DNA from: Oscillospiraceae bacterium | GTDB lineage: Bacteria > Bacillota > Clostridia > Oscillospirales > Acutalibacteraceae | Direction: 5' to 3' | Assembly: GCA_009783605.1 (NCBI GenBank) | Contig: WRDE01000009.1 | Span: 1-17,026 of the forward strand | DNA length: 17,026 nucleotides | Shown: piece by piece, positions 1 through 8,468 of the stretch | How the letters are laid out: the number at the start of each line of letters is the position of its first letter | How positions within the stretch are numbered: position 1 is the stretch's first letter | Made by a program: the position numbers and the translations under genes | The notes under the pieces: generated by a model | Told to the model about the DNA's origin: nothing | Databases searched by the model: none | What the model saw: the letters and a program-made list of their open reading frames with translations, nothing else

Positions 1-1242
1 AAAGGTGATCGGCTGGTAGACGGTCCGCGAATTGATGGTGCCCAGATCGTCGGTGTTGAGCGAAATCGACGGCAGTCCGGTATACAGCGTCTCCACCCGA
101 ACGGTCATAGCCACCGTGTTTCCGCCGCTTTGGACAGACAGCTTGAACAGATCATAAAAATCCAGCGCGGTCACGCCGGAGATCACCGGTTTCCCGTTAA
201 ACGTGACTGCCGCACCGGGCGGGACGGTAAAAATCGGTACCAGCAGCGAGATATCGACGCCAGCCGGCAGCAGCGCGCTGATCTCCCGGCAGGATTTATT
301 GATAAAGCATTCGACATTAAAAGGCAATTGCGGATTTTCCTCCTGCCGCAGCAGGAATTTTCCGAACATCCCCTGATTCAGCGCATCGCTGTCATTGCCC
401 GGTTCCTGAATAAAGGCCTTCCCCTGCAGCCGGTGGTCCTCATTATAGGTCCAGATCCGGATGGTCATCTCGATTGTTTCGCCGCCGTTTAGGATTGCCA
501 CCGAAAACTTTTTCCGGCAATCTAAGGCCGTCTCCCCGGAAATTACCGGTTTGCCGTTTTCATCTCCGCCGGTAATGGTGACCGCGGCGCCGTCTTTGAC
601 GGTGAATACCGGAACCAAGGATGAGATATCGACGCCGGCCGGCAGCAGCGCGCTGATTTCCCGGCGGGTTTTGCTGACATAGCAGGTGACGTTATACGGA
701 AGATGGGGGTTTTCCTCCTGCCGCAGCAGAAATCTGCCGAACATCCCCTGGTTGAGCGCTTCGTTGTCGGTCCACGGGTCGCCGTCCTCATAGGGTCTGC
801 CCTGATATTTTTCGTCGTCGTTCGCTTTGGATTGAACAATCGGAATGGTGTTTTCCTTTAAAGGCCGCGGTTCGACAGGGTCGGTGGGTCCGGTCGGCTC
901 AGTGGTGGTTTCGGTTTCGCCGGGCAGGGCGGGAAAAGCGGTGATTCTGCCTACAACAAATTGCAGAATCAACCGGGCGTCGGCGACAGTGATCATATCG
1001 TCGCCGTTGACGTCGGCCCGCGGCAGCTGTTCCGGCGTCAGCGTAATTTTCCCCACGATATGCTGCAGCACCAGCCGGGCGTCAACGATCCCGACGGTAT
1101 CGTTTCCGGCCACTTTACCCCGATGGTCCTGCTCCGCAACCGATTCGGCGCTCACTAACACTGCCGCGACCGCCAGTATGGCGACCAGCAACCCGAGGAT
1201 AATCATACCAAACGACCGGCAGATCTGCGCTATCTTTTTCAT
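1..1242 (-). CDS. Dockerin-CotH protein, copy 1 (3' end outside window)
   Basis: Reading begins at the ATG at 1242-1240 and stays open for 414 codons to the left edge, so the gene is partial. An AAGGA-type ribosome site lies about 9 nt upstream. Residues 1-33 form a signal peptide (MKKIAQ start, long hydrophobic stretch, VSAES end). Residues 38-103 are a dockerin with repeats VAGNDTVGIVDA and DVNGDDMITVADA. A short Pro/Thr linker and the KENTIPIV box follow, then Ig-like module A (about 157-265) and module B (about 280-388). The start of the CotH domain (GLPSISL...) is reached just before the edge. The catalytic part lies outside the window, so kinase activity is inferred from the paralogues. 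It is the last visible gene of the array, 39 nt behind copy 2. Its second calcium loop has Asp where dockerins normally have Gly (NGDD instead of NGDG). Confidence 0.9.
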   Translation of the reverse strand, partial: MKKIAQICRSFGMIILGLLVAILAVAAVLVSAESVAEQDHRGKVAGNDTVGIVDARLVLQHIVGKITLTPEQLPRADVNGDDMITVADARLILQFVVGRITAFPALPGETETTTEPTGPTDPVEPRPLKENTIPIVQSKANDDEKYQGRPYEDGDPWTDNEALNQGMFGRFLLRQEENPHLPYNVTCYVSKTRREISALLPAGVDISSLVPVFTVKDGAAVTITGGDENGKPVISGETALDCRKKFSVAILNGGETIEMTIRIWTYNEDHRLQGKAFIQEPGNDSDALNQGMFGKFLLRQEENPQLPFNVECFINKSCREISALLPAGVDISLLVPIFTVPPGAAVTFNGKPVISGVTALDFYDLFKLSVQSGGNTVAMTVRVETLYTGLPSISLNTDDLGTINSRTVYQPITF

Positions 1243-1281
1243 CGGGATTTTTCCTTTCAGACAATAGTCAAGTGTATACGC

Positions 1282-3795
1282 TTATACAACCAACGCCCGG
1301 ATATGCGGGTCCATCCGCTCCCGGCGGGTGTTCAGCCAGTTTTTCAGCAGGGTGATCTGTTTCTCATGGGTATTGGCCGCGATAATCTCCGGCAGGTTGG
1401 CGCCCATCGGGCGGTTCAATACATCCCATATCTGGAAATTATACCGCGCCGAGCGGCTGATCATGGTTGCCTGTTGGTCCACCCAGTCGGTCAAATTGAC
1501 GATTTTCGGATAAAACGCGGCCCACTCCTCCTTGAGGATCTCCCGCGCCCGGGGATGCTCGAACAGCATATAAAACCAGGCGGCCCCGTGGTTGTATAAA
1601 AAGTCGGGGCGGCCCTCCACGTTGTGGTTGTCGTTGTTGCCGGAGCTGCCGTCAAAATCCCAGACCGGCCCCATACACAGCTTGCCGCCGGGTTTCAAAT
1701 AGATAAAACAGCTGTTGTTGAATCCGGAATCGCCGTTGTTCATATATTCATTCACCATATACCATTTGACAAAGGAGCGCACATCCATAAACCGGTCAAT
1801 CCGGGTCCAGTCCCGCTCCCGCAGCGCGTCCAACGCCTCCTCGATCCGGTCGCAGATATACTGGATAGGCTGCATATCCTTCGCTTCGACCAAACGGTCA
1901 TATTGGGGATATTTGATACTCATGATCTGACCCTGCCGGGGTTTGAAGAATATCTTTTCGGTGACCGGATTATAATACGGCCGATAAAATTCACCCGGCC
2001 CGATCGGGCGGTACAGCGTGTCCCACTTCCCGTCCTGTCCGTCCCCGGAATGATGGTCGACCTCCACAATATAGCCGATCTCACCGGGAGCCGCGCCGGG
2101 ATAATATTCCGGGAGGCTGATCCGGTTCTCGTCCACTTCCTTCTTTTCGGAGAGGGTGTAGGTCCCCATATACTTTCCGTTCAGCCAGAAATCCACCTGG
2201 ACCTGTTTCATCACGAATTCGATGCCGGCCAGCCCGGCCAGATGCTGGCCGAGTGCGTTGCGGATCAGGGATTTGTCGTAGACGTTACTGATCATCGACC
2301 AGTCCTTCGCTTTCGGCATCCCCAGCACCGAGGCCTTGTTCGCCAGCTTGATGTTGTGCTGCCGCTTGGGCTGCTGCCGGCTGGAGGCGCCGCGGTTTTT
2401 GGCCTCGGCCCGCATATACAGCGGCTCCGGCTGGGCATACGGGCAGAGCTCCGGGTCGCCGCCGCCCACATAGAAGCTGACCGGCCGGTACGGCCTTTTT
2501 TCGTTGATCGGCTGGAGATCGTCGGCGACCAACGAGAGGGAGGGCAGCCCGGTATACAGCGTCTCCACCCGGACGGTCATGTTCACCGCCGCCCCGCCGT
2601 TTTTTTGGACCGACAGCGTGAACAGATCGTAAAAATCCAGTACCGTCACGCCGGATATCACCGGTTTGCCGCCGCAGGTAACCGCCGCCCCGTCCGGAAC
2701 GGTGAATACCGGAACCAGCGCGGTGATATCGATGCCGGCCGGCAGCAGGGCGCTGATCTCCCGGCCGGATTTGTTGATATAACATTCGACGTTATAGGGA
2801 AGCTGGGGGTTTTCCTCCTGCCGCAGCAGGAATTTCCCGAACATCCCCTGGTTCAGCGCCTCGCCGTCATTGCCCGGTTCGTAAATATACGCTTTCCCCT
2901 GCAGCCGGGGATCTCCCTTGCTGGTCCAGAGCCGGACAGTCATCTCGATCAATTCGCCGCCGGTCCAGATCGCCACCTTAAACGTTGTCCGGCAGTCCAA
3001 TGCCGTCACGCCGGAGGTTACCGTCTTCCCGTCCAACAGCACCGATGCGCCGCTCCTGACGGTGAACACCGGAACAAGCCCGCTCAGATCGGTACCGGCG
3101 GGCAGCAGCGCGCTGATCTCCCGGCGGGTTTTGCTGACATAGCAGGTCACGTTGAACGGCAGATCGGGGTTTTCCTCCTGCCGCAGCAGGAACCGGCCGA
3201 ACATCCCCTGATTGAGCGCTTCCTCGTCGGTCCACGGCTCATCGCCGTCATAAACCCGGCCTTCATACTTCGGGTCGTCCCCGCCCTGTTCCTCAACGAT
3301 CGGAATGGTATTTTCCTTCGGCGGCCGCGGCCCGGTGGATTCGGTAGGTTCGGTGGGATCGGTGGTGGGATTGGTGGAATGAGTAAAATCGGTAGAATCG
3401 GCAGCTCCGGTAGAACTGCCGGAACCGGCAGAATCGGTGGGACCGGTGGGTCCGGCGGAGGATTCCGTTTTATCGGGCAGGGACGGAAAACCGGCGATCT
3501 TATCCACGATAAACTGCAAAATCAGCCGGGCGTCGGCAATGGTCACCTCTCCGTCGCCGTTGACGTCGGCCAGCAGCAGCTGCTCCGGCGTCAGTTGAAG
3601 CTTCCCCACGATATGTTGCAGCACCATCCGGGCGTCGGCTATCCCGACGGTGTCGTTGCCGGCCACATGGCCCCGGCGGTCCGGCTCCGGGGCGGACGCG
3701 GCACTCACCAAAACCGCCGCCACCGCCAGCATGACCACTAACGGCCCCAGCAGGATCACGCCGAACCGTTGACATATCCTCGATGGCTTTTTCAT
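1282..3795 (-). CDS. Dockerin-CotH protein, copy 2 (divergent kinase motif)
   Basis: This is an 837-residue secreted protein. The ATG at 3795 follows a GGAAGGGGAG ribosome site. Residues 1-33 are the signal peptide and 39-102 the dockerin; its first loop (HVAGNDTVGIAD) lacks most calcium ligands while the second (DVNGDGEVTIAD) is canonical. Residues 104-160 are a Ser/Thr/Gly/Pro linker. Ig-like modules A and B span about 190-291 and 310-412, and the CotH kinase-like domain about 417-830. The glycine-rich region reads RGASSRQQPKRQ at 468-479, where the other complete copies have RGNTSW and PKKQF; this is a set of substitutions, not a frameshift. The metal-binding-type motif WDFD (712-715) is kept. 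Family knowledge: Bacillus CotH is an atypical protein kinase of spore coat proteins. A role as a secreted kinase docked through a cohesin is inference, and the substrate is unknown. Confidence 0.93.
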   Translation of the reverse strand: MKKPSRICQRFGVILLGPLVVMLAVAAVLVSAASAPEPDRRGHVAGNDTVGIADARMVLQHIVGKLQLTPEQLLLADVNGDGEVTIADARLILQFIVDKIAGFPSLPDKTESSAGPTGPTDSAGSGSSTGAADSTDFTHSTNPTTDPTEPTESTGPRPPKENTIPIVEEQGGDDPKYEGRVYDGDEPWTDEEALNQGMFGRFLLRQEENPDLPFNVTCYVSKTRREISALLPAGTDLSGLVPVFTVRSGASVLLDGKTVTSGVTALDCRTTFKVAIWTGGELIEMTVRLWTSKGDPRLQGKAYIYEPGNDGEALNQGMFGKFLLRQEENPQLPYNVECYINKSGREISALLPAGIDITALVPVFTVPDGAAVTCGGKPVISGVTVLDFYDLFTLSVQKNGGAAVNMTVRVETLYTGLPSLSLVADDLQPINEKRPYRPVSFYVGGGDPELCPYAQPEPLYMRAEAKNRGASSRQQPKRQHNIKLANKASVLGMPKAKDWSMISNVYDKSLIRNALGQHLAGLAGIEFVMKQVQVDFWLNGKYMGTYTLSEKKEVDENRISLPEYYPGAAPGEIGYIVEVDHHSGDGQDGKWDTLYRPIGPGEFYRPYYNPVTEKIFFKPRQGQIMSIKYPQYDRLVEAKDMQPIQYICDRIEEALDALRERDWTRIDRFMDVRSFVKWYMVNEYMNNGDSGFNNSCFIYLKPGGKLCMGPVWDFDGSSGNNDNHNVEGRPDFLYNHGAAWFYMLFEHPRAREILKEEWAAFYPKIVNLTDWVDQQATMISRSARYNFQIWDVLNRPMGANLPEIIAANTHEKQITLLKNWLNTRRERMDPHIRALVV

Positions 3796-3834
3796 GGCTG
3801 CTCTCTCCCCTTCCGGGTCAGCGTGTGACTCAGG

Positions 3835-6294
3835 TCACTGCGCGACCTGATTATAGAAAGTATTCATCTGCGGCCGGCGTTTGATCAGCCAATCCTTGAG
3901 CAGCGTCACCTGCTTTTCAAAGGTATTGGCCGCCACCACATTTCCGGGATTGGAGCCGATCCGTTGATTCAGTGTGGGCCATAGCCGGTAATTGTATACC
4001 TGCGAGCGGCTGATGACGGCGGCAAACCGGTCGACCACCTCCGGCAGGTCGGCGGTCTTCTCATAAAAGGACGCCCATTCCTCCCTGAGGATCGCCCGCG
4101 CCTCGGGATGCTCGAACAGCAGATGATACCACGCGCCGGAATAGTACAGGCCGCCGGCGTTGCTGTCGGGATTCCCGTAATCACAGTTGCCGGAGCTGCG
4201 GTCAAAATCCCAGACCGGACCCATCGTAAATTTCCCGCCGGGTGCCAGCGACATGAAGCAGCTGGCGTGGAATTGATTGTCCACATCGTTCAAAAACTCG
4301 TTCACAATATACCACCGGACAAAGGAATGTACATCTATCAACTGGTCGATCCGGCTCCAATCCCGGTCCTGCAGCGCACTGACCGCTTCCATCACCTTGT
4401 TGCGTATATAGGTGAGATGCGGCATATCATACCGGAGCTCTTCCATATATTTGGGATTTTTGACCGACACCCATTTGCCGCCGATCGGGATCTGGAAGAA
4501 CAGCTTATCGCTGGCGGGGTGGTAATACGGCATATAATCGCCGCCGCCCAACGGCCGGGTGCAGGAATTCCAGCTGCCGCCCACCCGCTCGGGGCAATGG
4601 CCGTCAAATTCCAGAAAATACCCGATTTCGCCGGGCTCCGCGCCGGGATAGTAGGCCGGGATATTCACCCGGTTTTGGTCCACTTCCTTCTTCTCCGAGA
4701 GGACATAGGTCCCCATATACTGGCCATTATACCAAAAATCCACCTGCCGCTGCTGCATGACATAATCTACGCCGGCCACCTCCGCCAAATATTGCCCGAG
4801 CTGGTTGCGGAGCATGGATTTGTCCTCATAGTTGTTGATCAGCGACCAGTCCTTGGCCCGCGGCATATCCAGCACCGCCGTCTTGCTGTCTAACTTGATG
4901 TTGAACTGCTTTTTCGGGAAGTTCCAGCTGGTATTGCCGCGCCCTTTGGCCCCGCCGGTCATGTATACCGCCTCCGCGGCATAATCACATATCGCCGGGT
5001 CGCCGCCGCCGATATAAAAGGCGATTGATCTGTAATAATCCTTGGAGGTGATCGCGCTCATATCGTCGGTGATAATCGACAGCGAGGGCAGCCCGGTATA
5101 CAGCGTCTCCACCCGGACGGTCATGTTCACCGCCGTGCCGCCGTCCCGCTGGATCGTCAGCGTAAACCGGTCATAAAAATCCAGCGCCGTTACGCCGGAG
5201 ATCACCGGGTTATCGCCACAGGTGACCGCCGCCCCGTCCGGGACGGTGAATACCGGGACCAGCGCGGTGATATCAATGCCGGCCGGCAGCAGGGCGGTGA
5301 TCTCCCGACCGGATTTGTTGACAAAACATTCTATGTTATACGGCAGTTGGGGGTTTTCCTCCCGCCGCAGCAGGAATTTTCCGAACATCCCCTGATTCAG
5401 CGCCTCGCTGTCGCTGCCGGGTTCGTAGATATACGCTTTCCCCTGCATCCGGCGGTCTTCTTTTTTTTCGGTCCAGAGCCGGATGGTCATCTCGGTCACT
5501 TCGCCGCCGGTCCGGATGGCCACCGTGAGGGTCTGCCGGCAATCCAGCGCCGTGACGCCGGAGATCACCGGGTTGCCGTTAAAAGTTACCGCCGTGCCGT
5601 CCCTAACGGTGAATACCGGGACTAAGGCGCTCAGATCGGTGCCGGCGGGCAGCAGCGCGCTGATCTCCCGGCGGGTTTTGCTGACATAGCAGGTCATATT
5701 GAACGGCAGCTGGGGGTTTTCCGCCTGCCGGAGCAGGAACCGGCCGAACATCCCCTGATTCAGCGCCTCGTTGTCGTTGCCCGGTTCGCCGCCATTATAG
5801 GATTTGCCCTCGTATTTCGGGTCATCCCCGCCCTGCTCCGAAACGATCGGAATGGTATTCTCCTTCGGCGGCCGCGGGTCGCCTGGCCCGACAGAGCCGG
5901 TGGGATAAGTGGGCGCTGTTGGCCCGGCGGTGGTTTCGCTCTTGCCGGGCAGCGGCGGGAAACCGGTGATCTTATCTACGATAAATTGCAAAATCAGCCG
6001 GGCGTCGGCAATTGTCACTTCCCCGTCGCCGTTGACGTCGGCCAGTTGCTGCTGCACCGGCGTCAATTCGCGTTTTCCCACGATATACTGCAGCACTATC
6101 CGGGCGTCGGCTATCCCGACGGTATCGTTGCCGGCCACATGGCCCCGACGGTCCTGCTCCGGGTTGGATTCGGCACCCACCAACACTGCTGCCACCGCCA
6201 GTCCCGCGGCCAATATCCCCAGCATGAGTACGCCGAACCGCCTGTATATCTTCGATAGCCGGCATATTGCCGATAGCTTTTTTAGTTTTTTCAT
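3835..6294 (-). CDS. Dockerin-CotH protein, copy 3 (two Ig-like modules)
   Basis: The product has 819 residues. I start it at the ATG at 6294, where a GAAAGGG ribosome site lies 12 nt upstream and the MKKLKK N-terminus matches the other copies. A TTG 45 nt upstream, overlapping the stop of copy 4, is possible but has no good ribosome site. Residues 1-42 are the signal peptide, 48-113 the dockerin (GHVAGNDTVGIAD, then DVNGDGEVTIAD), 114-146 a short linker, 176-275 module A and 296-396 module B. The CotH domain covers about 401-815, with RGNTSW at 452-457, PKKQFNIKL, NNYEDKSMLRN, NGQYMGTYVLSE and WDFD at 695-698. The C-terminus (KRRPQMNTFY) is the shared tail. All core CotH motifs are present, so it looks functional. 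It lies 41 nt behind copy 4 and 39 nt ahead of copy 2. Confidence 0.93.
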   Translation of the reverse strand: MKKLKKLSAICRLSKIYRRFGVLMLGILAAGLAVAAVLVGAESNPEQDRRGHVAGNDTVGIADARIVLQYIVGKRELTPVQQQLADVNGDGEVTIADARLILQFIVDKITGFPPLPGKSETTAGPTAPTYPTGSVGPGDPRPPKENTIPIVSEQGGDDPKYEGKSYNGGEPGNDNEALNQGMFGRFLLRQAENPQLPFNMTCYVSKTRREISALLPAGTDLSALVPVFTVRDGTAVTFNGNPVISGVTALDCRQTLTVAIRTGGEVTEMTIRLWTEKKEDRRMQGKAYIYEPGSDSEALNQGMFGKFLLRREENPQLPYNIECFVNKSGREITALLPAGIDITALVPVFTVPDGAAVTCGDNPVISGVTALDFYDRFTLTIQRDGGTAVNMTVRVETLYTGLPSLSIITDDMSAITSKDYYRSIAFYIGGGDPAICDYAAEAVYMTGGAKGRGNTSWNFPKKQFNIKLDSKTAVLDMPRAKDWSLINNYEDKSMLRNQLGQYLAEVAGVDYVMQQRQVDFWYNGQYMGTYVLSEKKEVDQNRVNIPAYYPGAEPGEIGYFLEFDGHCPERVGGSWNSCTRPLGGGDYMPYYHPASDKLFFQIPIGGKWVSVKNPKYMEELRYDMPHLTYIRNKVMEAVSALQDRDWSRIDQLIDVHSFVRWYIVNEFLNDVDNQFHASCFMSLAPGGKFTMGPVWDFDRSSGNCDYGNPDSNAGGLYYSGAWYHLLFEHPEARAILREEWASFYEKTADLPEVVDRFAAVISRSQVYNYRLWPTLNQRIGSNPGNVVAANTFEKQVTLLKDWLIKRRPQMNTFYNQVAQ

Positions 6295-6335
6295 GGGAAT
6301 TGCCTGCCCTTTCGATTGCTGTCGTATATATGCGC

Positions 6336-8420
6336 TCAACCCAGAATTTCGTTATAAAAATTATTCATCCTCGGCCGGCGGGCCGAGACCCAGCTCTGCA
6401 GCAGCCGTACCTGCGCGGAATAGGTTCTCGCCGCGACAACAGCCGGCGGATTGGCTCCGATCTGCGTGCTTAGTGTAGGCCATATTCTATAATTGTAGTA
6501 TTGTGAATCGTTGACAAGCTCATACTTGTCGTATATCCATTCGGACAGATCGGCCGTTTTACTGTAAAACGCGGCCCATTCCTCCCGGAGGATTGCGCGG
6601 GCTTCGGGATGGTCGAACAACAGGAAGAACCACGCTGACTGGGCATTATACAGACTGCCCGGATATTCCCCCGGATTCCAGTAGTCGCAGTTGCCGGAGC
6701 TGCGGTCAAAGTCCCAGACCGGCCCGAGCTTAAATTTTCCGTCTGGCTCCAGATACATAAAACAGCTGCCGTGGAAGGAGGAGTCGGTATTGTTCATAAA
6801 CTCCTGGACGATATACCACTTGACAAAGGAACGGACATCCATCAATTCGTCGATCCGGCTGTAATCCCCGCTGTACAGCGCCATGATGGCTTCAAACACC
6901 TTTTCGTGGATATACCGGATATGATCCGGATCGTCGGTGAGATCCCGGAGATATTTCGGATTCTTGATGGATACCCATTTGCCGCCGATGGGGATCTGGA
7001 AGAACAGGCGATCGGATTCGGCGTGATAATAGGGGAGCCAGCGGTCATTATATTCCGGATTGTCCGAGCTCATCTGGTCATAATCCCGATAGCCTATATT
7101 CCGGCCCCCCAACGGCCGTTCACATTCCGCCCATCTGCGCGCGTAATTCGGGCTCCAGGTATCAATACTCACCCGCTCGGGGCAATGGCCGTCGAATTCA
7201 ACTAAATACCCGATCTCTCCGGGAACCGCGCCGGGGTAATAATCCGGGATATTGATCCGGTTTTCGTCCACCTCTTTATGTTCTGATAACAGATAGGTCC
7301 CCATATACCGGCCGTTATAGAAGAAGTCCACCTGCCGCTGCTGCATGACAAATTCCATATCCACCAATTCAGCCAGATACTGGCCCAACTGGTTGCGTAT
7401 CAGGGATTTATCCTCATAATTGTTGATCAGCGCCCAATCCTTCGCCCGGGGCATCCCCAGCATCGCTTCTTTGCTTGCGAGCTTGATCTTGAATTGTTTT
7501 TTCGGGAATCCCCAGCTGGTGTTGCCCCGGCCCCGGGCCTCGGCGTCCACCATGACCGGCTGGATCTGGGCATAATCGCAGAGTTCCGAATCTCCCCCGC
7601 CGGCATAAAAGCTGACCGGCACATATTCGGTTCTGCTGGTGATAGCTTCCATATCGTCGGTGACTACCGAAACAGTGGGCAATCCGGTTTTCAATGTCTC
7701 CACCCGGATCGTTACCGGCACTTCAATACCATTGGTTATAATCTTCAAATTGAGCAGTCCGGACAGATCCAGCGCCGTCACGCCGGAAGCCACCGGCTCA
7801 CCAGCCGCATCGACAACAGAGGCGCCGGCCGGAAGAGTAAATACCGGCACCACCGCAGTCAGATCAACCCCGGCCGGCAGCAGCGCGCTGACCTCCTTCA
7901 GCTCAGGGCAGACATAGCAGGAGACATTGTAAGGAAATTGGGGGTTTTCTTCCTGGCGGATCAGGAATTTGCCGAACAGCCCCTTGGCCAGCGCGTCGCC
8001 GTTATTGCCCGGCTCCTCCGCGAAAGCCTCGCCATGATATTTATAGGTATCATAGTCGGTATACTCGCCGATTACGATGGTGTTTTCATCCTCCCCGCCA
8101 TAAATCCACGGCGGAAAAGAGTTGATCTTGTCCACGACATATTGCAGGATCCATCTGGCGTCGTTTACCGTGATTTTGCCGTCCATATCAATATCCGCCG
8201 CTTCTTCCTGTGCCGGCGTCAGGAGCTTTTTGCCTACGATATGCTGCAGCACCATCCGGGCGTCTTCCACCCCGATCTTGTCCTTGCCGGCCACATATCC
8301 GCGGCGGTCTACTTTGGCGCTGGCCGGGAGAACGGTTACCGATATGACCGCCAATACGGCGAGCCATAGCCCCAATGTGATGATGCCGGAACGGCGGAGC
8401 ATCTGCGATACGGTTTTCAT
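6336..8420 (-). CDS. Dockerin-CotH protein, copy 4 (shortest, almost no linker)
   Basis: At 694 residues this is the shortest member. The ATG at 8420 has an AAAGGGG ribosome site 10 nt upstream. The signal peptide ends near LPASA (residue 35). The dockerin (38-102) has a first loop YVAGKDKIGVED and a second DIDMDGKITVND. Instead of a Thr/Pro linker there are only about ten residues (PPWIYGGEDE) before the ENTIVIG box. A single Ig-like module covers about 143-242. The CotH domain runs from about 246 to 690, with RGNTSW at 298-303 and WDFD at 569-572. Between ERPLGG and the LPYYHAESD segment there is a 20-plus-residue insertion (about 440-460), shared only with copy 5. The short linker would hold the catalytic part close to the dockerin. 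Function is inferred as for the other copies. Confidence 0.93.
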   Translation of the reverse strand: MKTVSQMLRRSGIITLGLWLAVLAVISVTVLPASAKVDRRGYVAGKDKIGVEDARMVLQHIVGKKLLTPAQEEAADIDMDGKITVNDARWILQYVVDKINSFPPWIYGGEDENTIVIGEYTDYDTYKYHGEAFAEEPGNNGDALAKGLFGKFLIRQEENPQFPYNVSCYVCPELKEVSALLPAGVDLTAVVPVFTLPAGASVVDAAGEPVASGVTALDLSGLLNLKIITNGIEVPVTIRVETLKTGLPTVSVVTDDMEAITSRTEYVPVSFYAGGGDSELCDYAQIQPVMVDAEARGRGNTSWGFPKKQFKIKLASKEAMLGMPRAKDWALINNYEDKSLIRNQLGQYLAELVDMEFVMQQRQVDFFYNGRYMGTYLLSEHKEVDENRINIPDYYPGAVPGEIGYLVEFDGHCPERVSIDTWSPNYARRWAECERPLGGRNIGYRDYDQMSSDNPEYNDRWLPYYHAESDRLFFQIPIGGKWVSIKNPKYLRDLTDDPDHIRYIHEKVFEAIMALYSGDYSRIDELMDVRSFVKWYIVQEFMNNTDSSFHGSCFMYLEPDGKFKLGPVWDFDRSSGNCDYWNPGEYPGSLYNAQSAWFFLLFDHPEARAILREEWAAFYSKTADLSEWIYDKYELVNDSQYYNYRIWPTLSTQIGANPPAVVAARTYSAQVRLLQSWVSARRPRMNNFYNEILG

Positions 8421-8468
8421 TAATGTTTTTCCCCTTTATTTTAATATAGTGTTCTTTACTAATATCTA

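Noticed and set aside
2340..2400. Frameshift in the RGxxSx region of copy 2
   Set aside because: Flanking residues stay aligned with the paralogues in the same frame, so the change is made of substitutions.
1624..3741. A 705-codon open frame on the plus strand, opposite copy 2
   Set aside because: It is antisense to a clear family member, has no recognisable domain, and arises from GC-rich codon bias. Similar antisense frames lie opposite the other copies (4108-4893, 7494-8369, 9735-10514, 10990-12627).
6295..6339. TTG start for copy 3 overlapping the stop of copy 4
   Set aside because: No good ribosome site, and the added residues precede a normal signal peptide. The ATG at 6294 with GAAAGGG upstream fits better.
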